A stretch of DNA of 64,000 bases, taken from the NCBI RefSeq assembly GCF_019175385.1, contig NC_083337.1:42508938-42572937 (forward strand), given 5' to 3'. The notes under the pieces are model-generated. The model was not told where the DNA came from and made no database searches. It worked only from the letters and a program-made list of their open reading frames with translations. Origin of the DNA: Lycium barbarum (taxonomy: Eukaryota; Streptophyta; Magnoliopsida; Solanales; Solanaceae). Every line of letters begins with the position of its first letter. Position 1 is the first letter of the stretch. Below, piece after piece: positions 47,418-60,800 of the stretch. The position numbers were made by a program, and so were the translations under genes.

Positions 47418-50002
47418 ATCCGGCCCTTTAATGAGGGACTCAGCGAACAATACAGTGAAAGTGTGCACGATAACATACCCGGCCCGGGACTCGGTGAAAG
47501 ATATATTGAGATATGCACGAGCAGAGTAGGGAGAAACTATATGCAATTCAAAACATTTTTAAAGATTCAATAGAATAGTCAACACGAACCATCGTTCGCA
47601 ATTTCAAATGATAGTCATCTCAAATACCTTTCGGATGTCCCTGTGGATTATATCAAAATGAATCTTTGAAATCATGTGTACACATTAATATAGATGAATC
47701 AAAACATAAGTTATGGGAATGAAAAATCAATGGCCATCCTAGTGGCTCTAGGAATAGGAGTTTCCTTTGGAATCGTATATATATCGTATATTCATTTCAC
47801 AACGATCATGCCAAAAAGAAAGAAGGGTTAGCTTCACATACCTTTAGCGTTTATTCGTCACACAATATGTATACGCTGCCCAATTACTTCAAACTATATT
47901 AAGATGCCAACAACTACGTTTAAGTTACGGGGAGATTCAAAACGTATTCTAATGTTAGTAACTCCTTTCTAGATGTTTAGGCGGCGTTTACTCTTGAATC
48001 CAAACCAAGTACATATAACCAGCCCAACATCAATAATTATATGTTCAATATCAATCCGGACAGCCCACACAATATTCCAAACAGCCCGCATTCACAACAT
48101 GCAATAACGATTCACATACGGCTACTACATTCTCAAGTTATTTCTAGTAGTTCATAGCCTTAACGTTTGCATGTAACAACTTATAACAGCCCATCCAACA
48201 TACAATATGATGTATACTCTTAACTTATAATTAGTCTTTCCAACTTAATGAAAACACAAGTCCAAAACAGTCCCTAACCAACAACACATCCAAAACAGTC
48301 CCTAACCGACAACATAACAATGTTCGGAATTCTTGCAAACGTTTACGAACATACTAAGCCAACCACATACGATTTTTACACATCATTTCATGTCTTCTTT
48401 TCATATAATTTCAGTAAGTTATGACCAGCTATCCACACGACAAGTACAACATCAATTCATACGCAACTACGCTATATCGTCATTTCTATAATCCTTACAA
48501 CAATTCTCAAACGACTTTAGTTTCAACTCCAATCATTAAACACCTTCATTTCCATCATAAATTTCATGATAATAACAATCAAAATATCAAGTAAAAACAG
48601 TTCACTAACTTCCTCACAAAACAGTCCACACACGGTTTCAACATGCTTCAACATCACTTCACATAAAATCATAGATTCACTTTATTTTCATACTAACACA
48701 ACTTCACGTTTAACCTTCAAATTCTTTTCATTATTTTTACCATGATATTTATGATAGTAACATCCATATTTATTAAAGAAAATTAGTTCATTAATTCCAC
48801 CAAAACAGTCCCCTCGGTCACAACAACATTCCAACACCAACATTCACGATTTTATGCATGCGATTCATGTTCTTCAAGTTACAACCATAATTCAACATCA
48901 ACACATATAACCTCATGGTTACTATCATGTTCCAACATAATCACACCTTATTTCATACATACAACTTATATCTACTCATCTACATCACCCTTAATGCATG
49001 GAAAAGAAAGTTAGATCTTATCTTGACAACTTGACTTCTCTACTTGGCTAAAGTTGGTGACTTGAGATGAAAATGGTTCTTGTTGCTCCAAAGAATATCT
49101 TCACATTTTAGGGACCTTCTAAAGGGTTTAAACACCTTGGAAAATAATTTTTGGATCAAGACTCAAAGAGCTCAAAAATCAGCCCCTTGGCCGAATGCTA
49201 TCTCTCTCTAGGCTTAGGTTTTCTTTCTTTGTGTTGTGTAGTTGAAATGAATTGTGATGGATGATTTCTTGGTCATTATTTGGTTCAACTTTGATGCCTA
49301 CAAGTTGGTCACATGCTCCACTTATGGCATGATTCATTCCATTAACTTTACACTTAAAAGTTTCTAATTTTTCTCTTCAACTTTCGGCTAAGTGTGTTGG
49401 CTGATTTTTCATCTTTGTTTCCTTTCTTCTTTCTTTTCAATTGTTTACAAGACAATCTCATGTGTGGTGAATGATTCACACACCACACTTTGTCCATTGT
49501 AATCATTCCAAGATGAATGATCCATATTTAATGTGAAATGATCCCTCCACCATGTTATGTCTTCCTAAAATAATGTATACTTTAATAAAGTAATGCATGC
49601 TTCAATATTCAATTGCATGACTAACCTTTTCCTCCTCCAAATTTCAGCTTCTTGGCCGAATATACATGTATATTTCTTCCAATTTAATTGTCCACAATAT
49701 AATGAAAGTGTAGTGGATGAATCAACATTAAATGCATATTTGTATATCTTCCATAATAGCCTTATTTTAGATGACTTTGAGTCATCTTTTGGACATGGCA
49801 TGTTAATGTTCATATTGACTCATTGTTACCACTAATTTATACTTAACACCACAATTAAGTAGTTCCTAATTTCCATTAACATTCTTATACTAAGTAAAAT
49901 TTATAACCGATTAGTTCTAGTTTAGAAATTAAAAATCTGAGATTTCTATCTCACGTCAATTCCTTCGCGAATAACTCGACGTATAAAATACGGGGTCTAA
50001 CA

Positions 50003-50020
50003 TTCTCCCCCCCTCTTTAG
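50003..50020 (-). other. Polypurine tract of Elt-I
   Basis: On the minus strand a purine run with seven G residues, ending in AGAA, abuts the LTR start. Confidence 0.85.
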
Positions 50021-50060
50021 AACATTCGTCCTCGAATGTTGAATTTGGTCCCGTACGGTC

Positions 50061-52925
50061 CTATAAGAATTTTGGAATGGTTTCCCTTATCATCATAACA
50101 TATAGTCTTATCGGACAATCAATATAATCATGTGAGGAGTTTAAGTTACCTGTAGGCGTAGAGAACAAGTAAGGATACTTGTCTTTCGTTTCCTCCTCGG
50201 CTTCCCAAGTCATCTCTTCCCTGTTGTTGTTTTGCCATAATATTTTGACGGAAGCCACGTCCTTAGTCCGTAACCTCCTAACCTGCCGATCAAGTATGGC
50301 TATAGGCTGCTCCTCATAGGACAATTCCTCTATCACTTGGACATCATCTACGGGAAATACCCTGGAAGGATCGCCTATACATTTGCGAAGTATTGACACG
50401 TGAAAGACTGGATGCACTGCTTCCAAATCAGCCGGTAGGTCTAACTCGTAGGCAACCTGGTCTACTCTACAGACAATCTGATAAGGTCTAATATATCTCG
50501 GGCTTAGCTTCCCTTTCCTGCCAAATCTCATGACACCTTTCATGGGCGACACTTTCAGGAACAGCCAGTCACCAACCTGAAACTCCAAGTGTCGACGTCG
50601 ATTATCTGCATATGATTTCTGCCGACTCTGGGCCGCCAGTAATCTCTCCTGAATGAGCTTCACCTTATTAAAAGCCTGCTGAATCATATCTGGGCCTATC
50701 AGCTTGGTCTTACCAACATCAAACCAGCCAATAGGTGATCTGCACTTCCTCCCATATAAGGCCTCATACGGTGCCATCTGAATACTCGAATGGTAGCTGT
50801 TATTATAGGCGAACTCAATAAGTGGAAAATGATCATCCCAGCTACCCCGGAAATCCATAACACAGGCTCGTAACATGTCTTGTAGTGTCTGAATGGTACG
50901 CTCGGCCTGTCCGTTGGTCTGAGGGTGAAACGCCGTGCTGAGACTCACTTGTGTCCCCAATCCCTCCTGGAAGGATCTCCAGAAGTTAGTTATGAACTGG
51001 GCTCCTCTATCCGAAATAATAGTTGTGGGAACCCCGTGAAGTCTCACTATCTCCTTAAAGTACAACCTGGCATAATCCTCAGCTGAATATGTAGTCCTGA
51101 CTGGAAGGAAATGGGCTGAATTTGTCAACCTATCAACGATGACCCAAACAGAGTCATATTTTCGCAGAGTGCGAGGTAAACCTATGACGAAGTCCATATT
51201 GATCACCTCCCACTTCCAGGTCGGAATCTCCATCTCCTGTAATAATCCTCCAGGCTTCTGGTGCTCGACCTTAACCTGCTGACAATTCGGACACTGGGCA
51301 ACAAACTCTGCTATATCCTTCTTCATGCCATCCCACCAATACAAGCATCTGAGGTCATGATACATCTTCGTTGACCCTGGATGAATAGAATAGCGGGCAC
51401 AATGTGCCTCTCCCATCACTTGTTGTCATAATCCTGCAACCTCAGGTACACATAATCTATCTTTGTATCGCAGTACCCCGTCAGGTGCCACCTTAAATGG
51501 GGTCTCTTCCTTTTGAAGAGCTGCATCCCTATGACGTACAAGAATAGGGTCCTCGTACTGGTGTCTCTTTATCTCTTCTATGATAGAGGACTCTGCAACT
51601 CCCCGAATAGAAACCCTGTTATTATCAGAATCGGCCAAACGGACTCCCAAATTAGCTAGTTGGCGAATCTCATGGACTATCTCCTTCTGCTCTAGTTGTA
51701 CGTCTGCCAAATTGCTCATAGATCGGCGGCTGAGTACATCTGCTACCACATTTGCTTTCCCAGAGTGGTATAGAATGTCAACATCATAGTCCTTCAGCAA
51801 CTCTAGCCACCGCCTCTGCCGTAGATTCAGCTCCTTCTGCTTAAAGATGTACTGGAGACTCTTATGATCTGTATAAAGGTCAACATGCACACCATATAAA
51901 TAATGTCTCCATATTTTTAGAGCATGAATCACCGCTGCTAACTCCAGATCATGGGTGGGATAATTTCTTTCGTGCTTTCTGAGCTGTCGGGAGGCATAGG
52001 CTATAACTTTTCCATGCTGCATCAGTACACAACCTATTCCAACACCGGAAGCATCACAATAAATGACATAGCCATCCGGTCCCTCAGGGAGAGTTAGAAC
52101 TGGGGCCGTAGTCAACTTATCTTTCAGCAACTGGAAACTCCGCTCACAAGCGTCGGTCCACTGGAACTTAGCTGCCTTCTGGGTTAGCCTCGTTAAAGGC
52201 GCTGAAATCGAGGCAAACTTCTCTACGAACCTTCTGTAATACCCTACTAGCCCCAGAAAGCTGCGTACTTCAGTAGGTGTCGTAGGTCTAGGCCAAGTCT
52301 TCACCTCCTCAATCTACTGCGTATCTACCCGAACGCCGTCAGCTCCAATAATATGCCCCAAGAATGCTACTGAAGTCAACCGGAATTCACATTTAGAGAA
52401 CTTAGCATACAATTTCTGGTGCTGAAGCACCCCAAGTACCGTTCTCAAATGATCTGCATGCTCCTCTTCTGATCGTGAATAGACCAGAATATCATCAATG
52501 AATACAATTACGAATAAGTCAAGAAATGGCTTGAACACTCTGTTCATCAGATCTATAAATACCGCTGGAGCATTGGTCAATCAAAAGGACATCACTCTAA
52601 ATTCGTAATGTCCGTATCGGGTCCTGAATGCAGTCTTTGGAATGTCTGCCTCCTTTACCCGCACCTGGTGATAACCTGACCGCAAGTCAATCTTTAAGAA
52701 GTACTTAGCACCCTGCAACTGGTCGAATAAACCATCGATCCTAGGGAGGGGATACCTGTTCTTTATTGTTACTTTATTCAGCTGCCTATAATCAATACAC
52801 ATCCGCAGCGACCCATCCTTCTTCCTTACAAATAATACCGGTGCTCTCCAAGGTGATGTACTGGGCCTTATGAAGCCCTTTTCTAATAAATCTTTCAGTT
52901 GCTCCTTCAGTTCCTTCAGTTCTTG
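50061..52925 (-). pseudogene. Partial pol of Elt-I (RT to chromodomain), three stops
   Basis: One frame runs from [17 protein letters not shown] (near 52920) through reverse transcriptase ([10 protein letters not shown]), RNase H ([10 protein letters not shown]), the HHCC finger, integrase (VIVDRL, SDRGAQF, GQAERTIQ) and chromodomain (ILDRQVRRLRTKDVASVKIL). It is broken only by three point stops: after MSF (52581), after DTQ (52314) and after VAGL (51426). Each fits a single-base change, the last a CpG transition. No frameshift was seen. Similarity to Elt-B ends abruptly at about 52925. Confidence 0.92.
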
Positions 52926-54196
52926 TCCGTTAAGGATTCCACTATTGCCGAGGTGACGTCATATACACGCAGTACTCCTTTTATGTCTTATGCTCTTTTA
53001 CCCTTGTTGCGTACCCAACACTGACTTCTGACTTACTCAGAATCACACCAAGTTCATCTTAATAATGGTTTATCTTATCACCTTCTCGTCGTACTACACC
53101 TTTAAGTTCGTATCTATATATTTCCCTTTTATTTTATGCTCGTACTCAATTAATTACGTCTATCTTGGGTGTTTCCTTTAGTATTCCCTTACCATTTCTC
53201 CAGTCCATGTCCATCTTTTATTCTGTGCCCGAGGAATCTCATGCTACCTCTGTATTCTCTGCGTAATCGTTTTCTCTTTTTCAAAACGTATTATGTTCAT
53301 CCCTATGTGTTCTTATCATCCTAGTCATTTTCTAGCACTCATTCTACCTTGTTGCTCTCCTTTCTATAGTTTGGTCTTTCACAGTTTCGTCACTTATATT
53401 ACTCGTATTCTCGGCTATAGATGTCATAACTTATTATTGCACTGTTATCTCGCTTTCTTCTTATTTCCTTCTTTTGATTAACTCCTTCTTTCCTTGTGCT
53501 CACTTTCACTTTCGTTATCACATAATCTCTACTCTGAACTTTCCCTATAAGACTTTATAAGTCTTTCTTATTCGTTTTATAGCTCGCCTTTACACTTTAG
53601 TCACATAGATCACGTCATATCTTTTAGTTACTTCCTCGCTAGGCTTTACTCATTTTCATAACAATCTCGCATAATATCCTATTCGTAACCAATCCTATAG
53701 TGTAACACTTCTTAACCTTTTACCCTTTCTGGTCAACCTTACCCTTAATACCTCACAAGCTGTCTTATCAATACATTCGTATTCGTCACAATTCTTCCTC
53801 CTTCGTACTCTTGTCTCAATCATACTATTACTCCTTTTAACTATAGACTCATCGTAATTTATCCCTACTGATCAATTTAGTTGATATCTCAACATAACAC
53901 TTTATTAAGATTCTCCAGCCTTTTCTAAATTATCTTAACATTTCCTTTTTACCATATTGATCTTGACCTCATAATTACTATTACCATCTATTCAGCAATT
54001 AACTTATTTCTCGAGGTCACCGTACTCGCAGCTTAGTCAAATCCTGTCATTACTACTGACAGAATCTTTCCGGACGTATTACAAACCTACATCTCATTCT
54101 CTTTTTATTTCTAGGAAAATTTTGACAGAGTTTCCTCTGTATTTCTTATTATCTCAAACCTGCACGCAGGAAATACCAACAATGCCTCACAGGGCC

Positions 54197-54279
<83 letters not shown>

Positions 54280-54565
54280 TATCGTATCATAGCCACACAG
54301 AGCTCCCAATATCAACAACAATATGAAAATGATGAACATACCTCATATGCCCAACTCAAACTGCACCTGTTATAATTTCCTGTTTACTTTCTCTTTAAAT
54401 TTTCAATTTTTCATTTCAATCGTACTTCCATACCTTACTCGACATATATCTTTCGTACCTTTTCTTACCTGTTTACTTTGTAACTTCTAATATCATCAGT
54501 CACGTTCTTCTGTCGATGCTGTTCATCAGCTGAAATCATGGGTTAGTATAAGGAATTTCATTTCC
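52926..54565 (-). other. Non-coding tract replacing gag in Elt-I
   Basis: Plus-strand T/C-rich and low in G, with no credible frame. Positions 54115-54196 match Elt-A 13303-13388. The compound microsatellite at 54198-54277 follows. This arrangement, with a leader next to a non-coding filler and no gag, is shared with Elt-A. Confidence 0.75.
54198..54277. repeat. Compound (CA)n(TA)n microsatellite
   Basis: About 17 CA units followed by about 22 TA units. Confidence 0.95.
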
Positions 54566-54731
54566 TATGGATTGAGCTCTATCACACGATCTCAGATATG
54601 AAAGAAGGGTAACATCCTAATTGTCCTGTAGCTTCCTGTTTATAGATGTGGTGCACAACACACCGATAAACAAGACTCTACTAGACACGGTCTTTAGACA
54701 CTCCGAGGATAAATCGCTCTGATACCACTTT
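54566..54731 (-). other. Leader and primer site of Elt-I
   Basis: The primer site at 54716-54727 is a perfect TGGTATCAGAGC, four bases from the LTR. The leader is close to that of Elt-B although gag is absent. Confidence 0.88.
54639..54672 (-). promoter_or_regulatory. Leader hairpin of Elt-I with GTGCAC loop
   Basis: Same hairpin as Elt-B 10124-10157. The inner stem pairs GGTGTG with CACATC, including one G-U; the loop palindrome GTGCAC is at 54652-54657. Confidence 0.55.
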
Positions 54732-57700
54732 TGTCACGACCCAACCCCGTAAGCCGTGACTGGTGCCCGACATGGACACCCGTATACACACTCTTTAGCT
54801 ATATGTTCATTTCACATCAAATTCAATATGGATCTTACAACGACCAAACCATGGTCTCAGAACTGTCACATAAATATTCATATAAATGCAAGCTGACAAG
54901 GCTGCCATCATATAATAATATCATATGCAAGCCCACAAGGCCGACATCATTTACGAACATCATACCACAACACATCGTATAGACACAGCTGAACAGAACC
55001 CATACACAACCCACACATATGTCCATAGACCTCTAAGAGTATCAACAGTAACGTAACATTTGACGGGACAGGACCCCGTCGTACCCTTAGTCCACATAGG
55101 CATATAAATATATATCCGAGAAGGATTTGTACCAAATTCTGGACTCCGGAACAATGGAGTTCTCCAAATAGCAGAGGGGAAATCTTAAGCTGTCGGATCA
55201 CCAAAGCGAATGTCTGCACCTGCGGGCATGAAACGCAGCCCCCCGAAGAAAGGGGGTCAGTACGGAATATGTATCGAGCATGTAGAGCATGAAATACAGA
55301 AAACGGGATCATAATTGGAATAAGAAGTACAGAAAATGAGTACTATAACCAGAATACCAAGTACTTGCTTTCGAAACATAAATCATGCATGTCAATATCA
55401 TATATCATATCCGGCCCCATTATGGGACTCGGTGAACATGGTCGCCACCCCGTCTCTGGCGCCATAACACAACATAACTTCAGAATATAATATATATCTC
55501 CGTAACACAGCATATCTCTGTAACACAGCATAACTCCGTAACACAGCATAACTTCATATCACAGCATAACTTCATAACACAACATAACTTCAGAATATAC
55601 ATATATATATATATTGTATCCGGCCCTTTAATGAGGGACTCGGCGAACAATACAGTGAAAGTGTGCACGATAACATACCCGGCTCGGGACTCGGTGAAAG
55701 ATATATTGAGATATGCACGATCAGAGTAGTGAGAAACTATATGCAATTCAAAACATTTTTAAAGACTCAATAGAATAGTCAACACGAACCATCGTTCACA
55801 ATTTCAAATAATAGTCATCTCATATACCTTTCGGATGTCCCTGTGGATTATATAGAAATGAATCTTTGAAATCATGTGTACACATTAATATAGATGAATC
55901 AAAACATAAGTTATTGGAATAAAAAATCAATTCCCATCCTAGTGGCTCTAGGAATAGGAGTTTCCTTTGGAATCGTATATATATCGTATATTCATTTCAC
56001 AACGATCATGCCTAAAAGAAAGAAGGGTTAGCTTCACATGACTTTAGCGTTTATTCGTCACACAATATGTATACACTGCCCAATAATACTTCAACCTATA
56101 TTAAGATGCCAACAACTACGTTTAAGTTACGGGGAGATTCAAAACGTATTCTAACGTTAGTAACTCCTTTCTAGATGTTTAGGCGGCGTTTACTCTTGAA
56201 TCCAAACCAAGTACATATAACCAGCCCAACATCAATAATTATATGTTCAATATCAATCCGGACAGCCCACACAATATTCCAAACAGCCCGCATTCACAAC
56301 ATGCAATAACGATTCACATACGGCTACTACATTCTCAAGTTATTTCTAGTAGTTCATAGCCTTAACGTTTGCATGTAACAACTTATAACAGCCCATCCAA
56401 CATACAATATGATGTATACTCTTAACTTATAATTAGTCTTTCCAACTTAATGAAAACACAAGTCCAAAACAGTCCCTAACCAACAACACATCCAAAACAG
56501 TCCCTAACCGACAACATAACAATGTTCGGAATTCTTGCAAACGTTTACGAACATACTAAGCCAACCACATACGATTTTTACACATCATTTCATGTCTTCT
56601 TTTCATATAATTTCAGTAAGTTATGACCAGCTATCCACACGACAAGTACAACATCAATTCATACGCAACTACGCTATATCGTCATTTCTATAATCCTTAC
56701 AACAATTCTCAAACGACTTTAGTTTCAACTCCAATCATTAAACACCTTAATTTCCATCATAAATTTCATGATAATAACAATAAAAATATCAAGTAAAAAC
56801 AGTTCACTAACTTCCTCACAAAACAGTCCACACACTTGACTTCTCTACTTGGCTAGAGTTGGTGACTTGAGATGAAAATGGTTCTTGTTGCTCCAAAGAC
56901 TATATTCACGTTTTAGGGACCTTCTAAAGGGTTTAAACACCTTGGAAAATAATTTTTGGATCAAGACTCAAAGAGCTCAAAAATCAGCCCCTTGGCCGAT
57001 TGCTCTCTCTCTCTAGGCTTAGATTTTCTTTCTTTGTGTTGTGCAGTTGAAATGAATTGTGATGGCTGATTTCTTGGTCATTATTTGGTTCAACTTTGAT
57101 GCCTACAAGTTGGTCACATGCTCCACTTATGGCATGATTCATTCCATTAACTTTACACTTAAAAGTTTCTAATTTTTCTCTTCAACTTTCGGCTAAGTGT
57201 GTTGGCTGATTTTTCATCTTTGTTTCCTTTCTTCTTTCTTTTCAATTGTTTACAAGACAATCTCATGTGTGGTGAATGATTCACACACCACACTTTGTCC
57301 ATTGTAATCATTCCAAGATGAATGATCCATATTTAATGTGAAATGATCCCTCCACCATGTTATGTCTTCCTAAAATAATGTATACTTTAATAAAGTAATG
57401 CATGCTTCAATATTCAATTGCATGACTAACCTTTTCCTCCTCCAAATTTCAGCTCCTTGGCCGAATATACATGTATATTTCTTCCAATTTAATTGTCCAC
57501 AATATAATGAAAGTGTAGTGGATGAATCAACATTAAATGCATATTTGTATGTCTTCCATAATAGCCTTATTTTAGATGACTTTGAGTCATCTTTTGGACA
57601 TGGCATGTTAATGTTCATATTGACTCATTGTTACCACTAATTTATACTTAACACCACAATTAAGTAGTTCCTAATTTCCATCAACATTCTTATACTAAGT

Positions 57701-57808
57701 AAAAATTTATAACCGATTAGTTCTAGTTTAGAAATTAAAAATCCAAAATTTCTATCTCACGTCAATTCCTTCGCGAATAACTCGACGTATAAAATACGGG
57801 GTCTAACA
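54732..57808 (-). repeat. 5' LTR of Elt-I (3077 bp)
   Basis: Matches 46460-50002 but lacks 397 bp, with the junction at about 56835, and has a short (TA)n. The frames in it are LTR translations, not genes. Confidence 0.92.
55062..55282 (-). promoter_or_regulatory. Stem-loop block, Elt-I 5' LTR
   Basis: SL4 (55062-55080), SL3 (55141-55165) and SL2 are intact; SL1 carries two changes relative to the consensus, one of which unpairs. Confidence 0.55.
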
Positions 57809-57813
57809 CGACC
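57809..57813. repeat. Target-site duplication of Elt-I, right copy
   Basis: CGACC, matching 46455-46459. Confidence 0.93.
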
Positions 57814-59369
57814 ACTGTGCACTTCAACTGCTGTTCATTTCAGATTAGATTTTAAGTCATTAAAAAGGAGACCCAAGCTCGTTAATTCATTTCATTTCCA
57901 CGATACTTCTCTCTAGAAACCTCTAGAATATACTCCACTCTTCATCTACAAGAAAACAAAGGAAATCAAAGATCAATATCAAGAATCCAAGTGAATCAAG
58001 TGTATGAAACTCATCAAAGTTCATCCAAGTTAAGAAATTTCAAGAGAAGTAAACTAGGGTTTTGGTGCAAGAAGAGTAATACCACTCAAGGCTTGTTCCT
58101 ACAACATCTAAGGTAAGTTTTATGGCATTTACATGTTATTTAGGGTATGGAAGAGTTGAAACACTTGGATTATAGAAGGATGTAAGAAATGGGTCTTGAA
58201 AGTGTGAATAGTAGCATTGTTGAGTAAAGGTTTGAATTGAGCCATGATCATTGATAATTTGTGATTATAAAAATTTTATGAATGACATTTAGAACATGGA
58301 ATAAGTATCCTATGTGAGAAAATGCAACAATGAACCATGGCCATGATTATGGAGAAATTGAAGACAAATTGTGAAATATGGATATTGTAAATGAATGATG
58401 AGTGTTGTCTATCATATTGAGAATGTTGTTATGAACGCTTGAGAGTTGATATAGAATAGGAGAAGAGTTGCATAAACGAAAGGAAATGTTTTCCAATTTT
58501 CTCTAGCGTTAGTAAGCTGTTTTTATAATTCTTAGCTAATGTGGATACAAATTCTCTTGAAGGTAGAACATATGCACTAAAGGAGAACAAGCAAGCGATA
58601 GATTAGTAAACGACAAAGGTATGTGAGGCTAGTCCTTTCTTTCTAATGGCATGAATCCTATAGCATGACTCTATTTCCCCTTCATGAGTTACTATATTCC
58701 AGAAAGCTAAAAGCCTATGTCTATGAATAGCTATATAAGATAAGAGACATGTTATGAGCCCTATAATGATGGTGACGAGTTAAAGCATAAAGATTCTAAA
58801 ATGTATGATATGATGATCCTATAATGATAATGATGTTATTTATTGCTCACACTCACCTTATACGTTAGTTCCTTCAAGGTGAGACAAAATGTCAAAGAAT
58901 GTTCCATAATGAAATCGGGGGATCACGACTTTACGTCACCCCGATAAAGTGTAGTTGTTCTTGAGCCCTATGCATGTACTATGACAAACATATTATGAGA
59001 AGTATATTATGATAAGAATACTATGATGAGCATGTATGATGATGATATAACACCGCGCCTATATGGCCGGGCAGTCACCGCTAAAGCGGGCAGCGTATAC
59101 ACTATGGCCAGATGGCATGGGCAGACACCACTAGTGGGCGACATGAGATGATACCCCGAACGCGGGAGGCCTGGACGTAGGCTAATGTTATGATTATCAC
59201 ACCGTACCTATATGGACGGGCAACTTATACATTTATGCGTACATGACATGATGATGATTATGAGTAAACCAGCATGCATTATTTCCTTTGTACTTGACAG
59301 TCAGATACAGATGTTCCATATTGATATTTCTTTTATATCATTGTCTTACTTCATTGTTTGTGCCTCTCA

Positions 59370-59573
59370 TACTCAGTACAATGTTCGTACTGACGTCCGT
59401 TTTCTTTGGACGCTGTGTTCATGCCCACAGGTAGACAGGGAGGTGAGCTTGATCCTGATTCGTAGAAGCTAGTAGCTGATTGAGAGCACTCCCTTGTTCA
59501 GAGGTGCTTATGATGATTCTTTTGTGTATATTCGTGTATATGTATTTTGGACATGACGGGGTCTTGTCCCGTC
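59370..59573 (+). promoter_or_regulatory. Stem-loop block, Solo-H
   Basis: SL1 loop AATGTTC; SL2 pairs CGTCC with GGACG, replacing the CCCCC/GGGGG of other families at two pairs; SL3 pairs AGCAC with GTGCT; SL4 (59555-59573) pairs GACGGG with CCCGTC. Confidence 0.62.
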
Positions 59574-59640
59574 CTTATGCTTAGCACTCCAGTAGAGGCT
59601 CGTAGATACGCAGTGTGGGTTAGATGATCTCACGAGATTG

Positions 59641-59644
59641 TTAC

Positions 59645-59698
<54 letters not shown>

Positions 59699-59702
59699 GT
59701 AA
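59641..59702. repeat. 62-bp perfect palindrome built on (TA)n
   Basis: TTACTATGTA, a (TA)n run, then TACATAGTAA: the flanks of the microsatellite are themselves reverse complements. Confidence 0.9.
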
Positions 59703-59856
59703 AAGTATTTTATGTTCTCAAATGAAAAGATGATTTTCTTATGTATTGAGTATAAATTGATAGAAGAGCATTAAATGAGTAAGATGAGTAGTAGAACGAG
59801 TGGTGCTCGAGGGCTAGCCCCGGATACCCGTCGCGGCCCATAGCTGGGTCATGACA

Positions 59857-59861
59857 CTATC
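59857..59861. repeat. Target-site duplication of Solo-H, right copy
   Basis: CTATC, identical to 45977-45981. Confidence 0.93.
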
Positions 59862-60800
59862 ACTCTGCCCTCCTGCATTAACTTAGCACCCAAACCCATG
59901 TAGGATGCATCACAATATACCGCAAAATCCTTACCTTTCACGGGTAATGCCGGAATTGGGGCTGAAGTCAAAAGAGTATTGAGCTTCTGAGAGCTCTCCT
60001 CACAATCATCAGACCACTGGAAGGGAACATCCTTCTAAGTCAACTTGGTCACGGATGAAGCAATAGCAGCAAAACCCTTTACAAATCGACGGTAGTATCT
60101 TGCCAAACCTACAAAACTACAGATCTCGATCACAGTAGTGGGCCTTGCCTAATCTCCCACAGCGTCAATCTTCTGAGGATCCACCATGATTCCATCCTTA
60201 GACAAAATGTGGCCCAAGAACGCCACAGACTCCAACCAAAACTCACACTTCAAAAACTTAGCAAACAAGCTATTCTTCTTCAACAACCCAAGTACAGTGC
60301 GAAGATAGCTCACATGCTCCTCTCTATTCTCGGAGTACACCAAGATATCATCAATAAATACAATCACAAAGGAATCAAGGAATGGACTAAAGATGGCATT
60401 CATTAAATTCATACATGCAGCCAGGGCATTGGTAAGCCCAAAATACATCCTCAGAAACTCATAATGACCATATCTCATTCGAAAGGCTATCTTTGGACTA
60501 TCCTTAGCTCTAATCCTCAACTGGTGGTAACCTGAATGCAAGTCAATCTTCGAAAACACTAAAGCACTCTGAATCTAGTCAAATAAATCATCAATACGTG
60601 ACATAGGACACTTGCTCCTATAGTAACCTTGTTCAGCTAGTGATAATCAATGCACATCCTCATGGATCCATCTTTCTTCTTCACAAACAGCACAGGAGCA
60701 CCCTAAGGGGAGGCACTCGGTCTAATGAACCTGTTGCTCAATAAATCCTGCATTTCTCTTTAAGGTCCCTCAACTCAGCCGGTGCAATCCAATATGGCAG
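59862..60800 (-). pseudogene. Elt-G pol, reverse transcriptase and RNase H start
   Basis: Continues the frame cut at 45981. The frame 60149-60559 carries [29 protein letters not shown] and [10 protein letters not shown], a complete catalytic core. The N-terminal RT part (60560-60800) has several stops, and the RNase H part (59862-60148) is also interrupted. Confidence 0.82.

Larger units (their letters stand above)
46460..50002 (-). repeat. 3' LTR of Elt-I (3543 bp)
   Basis: On the element strand it starts TGTTAGACCCCGTATTTT and ends GTCGTGACA. It keeps the 397 bp (48634-49030) missing from the other LTR. Non-coding. Confidence 0.93.
46460..57808 (-). mobile_element. Elt-I: gag-less chromovirus-related LTR element
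   Basis: An 11,349-bp minus-strand element with both LTRs, a perfect primer site, a polypurine tract and a 5-bp duplication. It has chromovirus pol from mid reverse transcriptase to chromodomain with three stop mutations. In place of gag, protease and the start of reverse transcriptase there is a 1.6-kb non-coding tract. It is therefore non-autonomous and must have used proteins from a relative such as Elt-B. The LTRs differ by roughly 1-2% outside a 397-bp deletion and a (TA)n length change. Confidence 0.92.
57814..59856 (+). mobile_element. Solo-H: solo LTR, second part
   Basis: Continues the U3 after Elt-I. It has GC-rich hairpin patches (about 59050-59180, with CCACTAGTGG), the stem-loop block and the LTR end GGGTCATGACA at 59856, followed by the CTATC duplication. 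No coding sequence. Confidence 0.88.

Noticed and set aside
47208..47546. Frame with repeated Tyr-Ile residues
   Set aside because: Translation of the (TA)n microsatellite.
49565..49835. Conserved frames on both strands, repeated at 57370-57640
   Set aside because: The repetition only reflects the two LTR copies of Elt-I; there is no sign of coding constraint.
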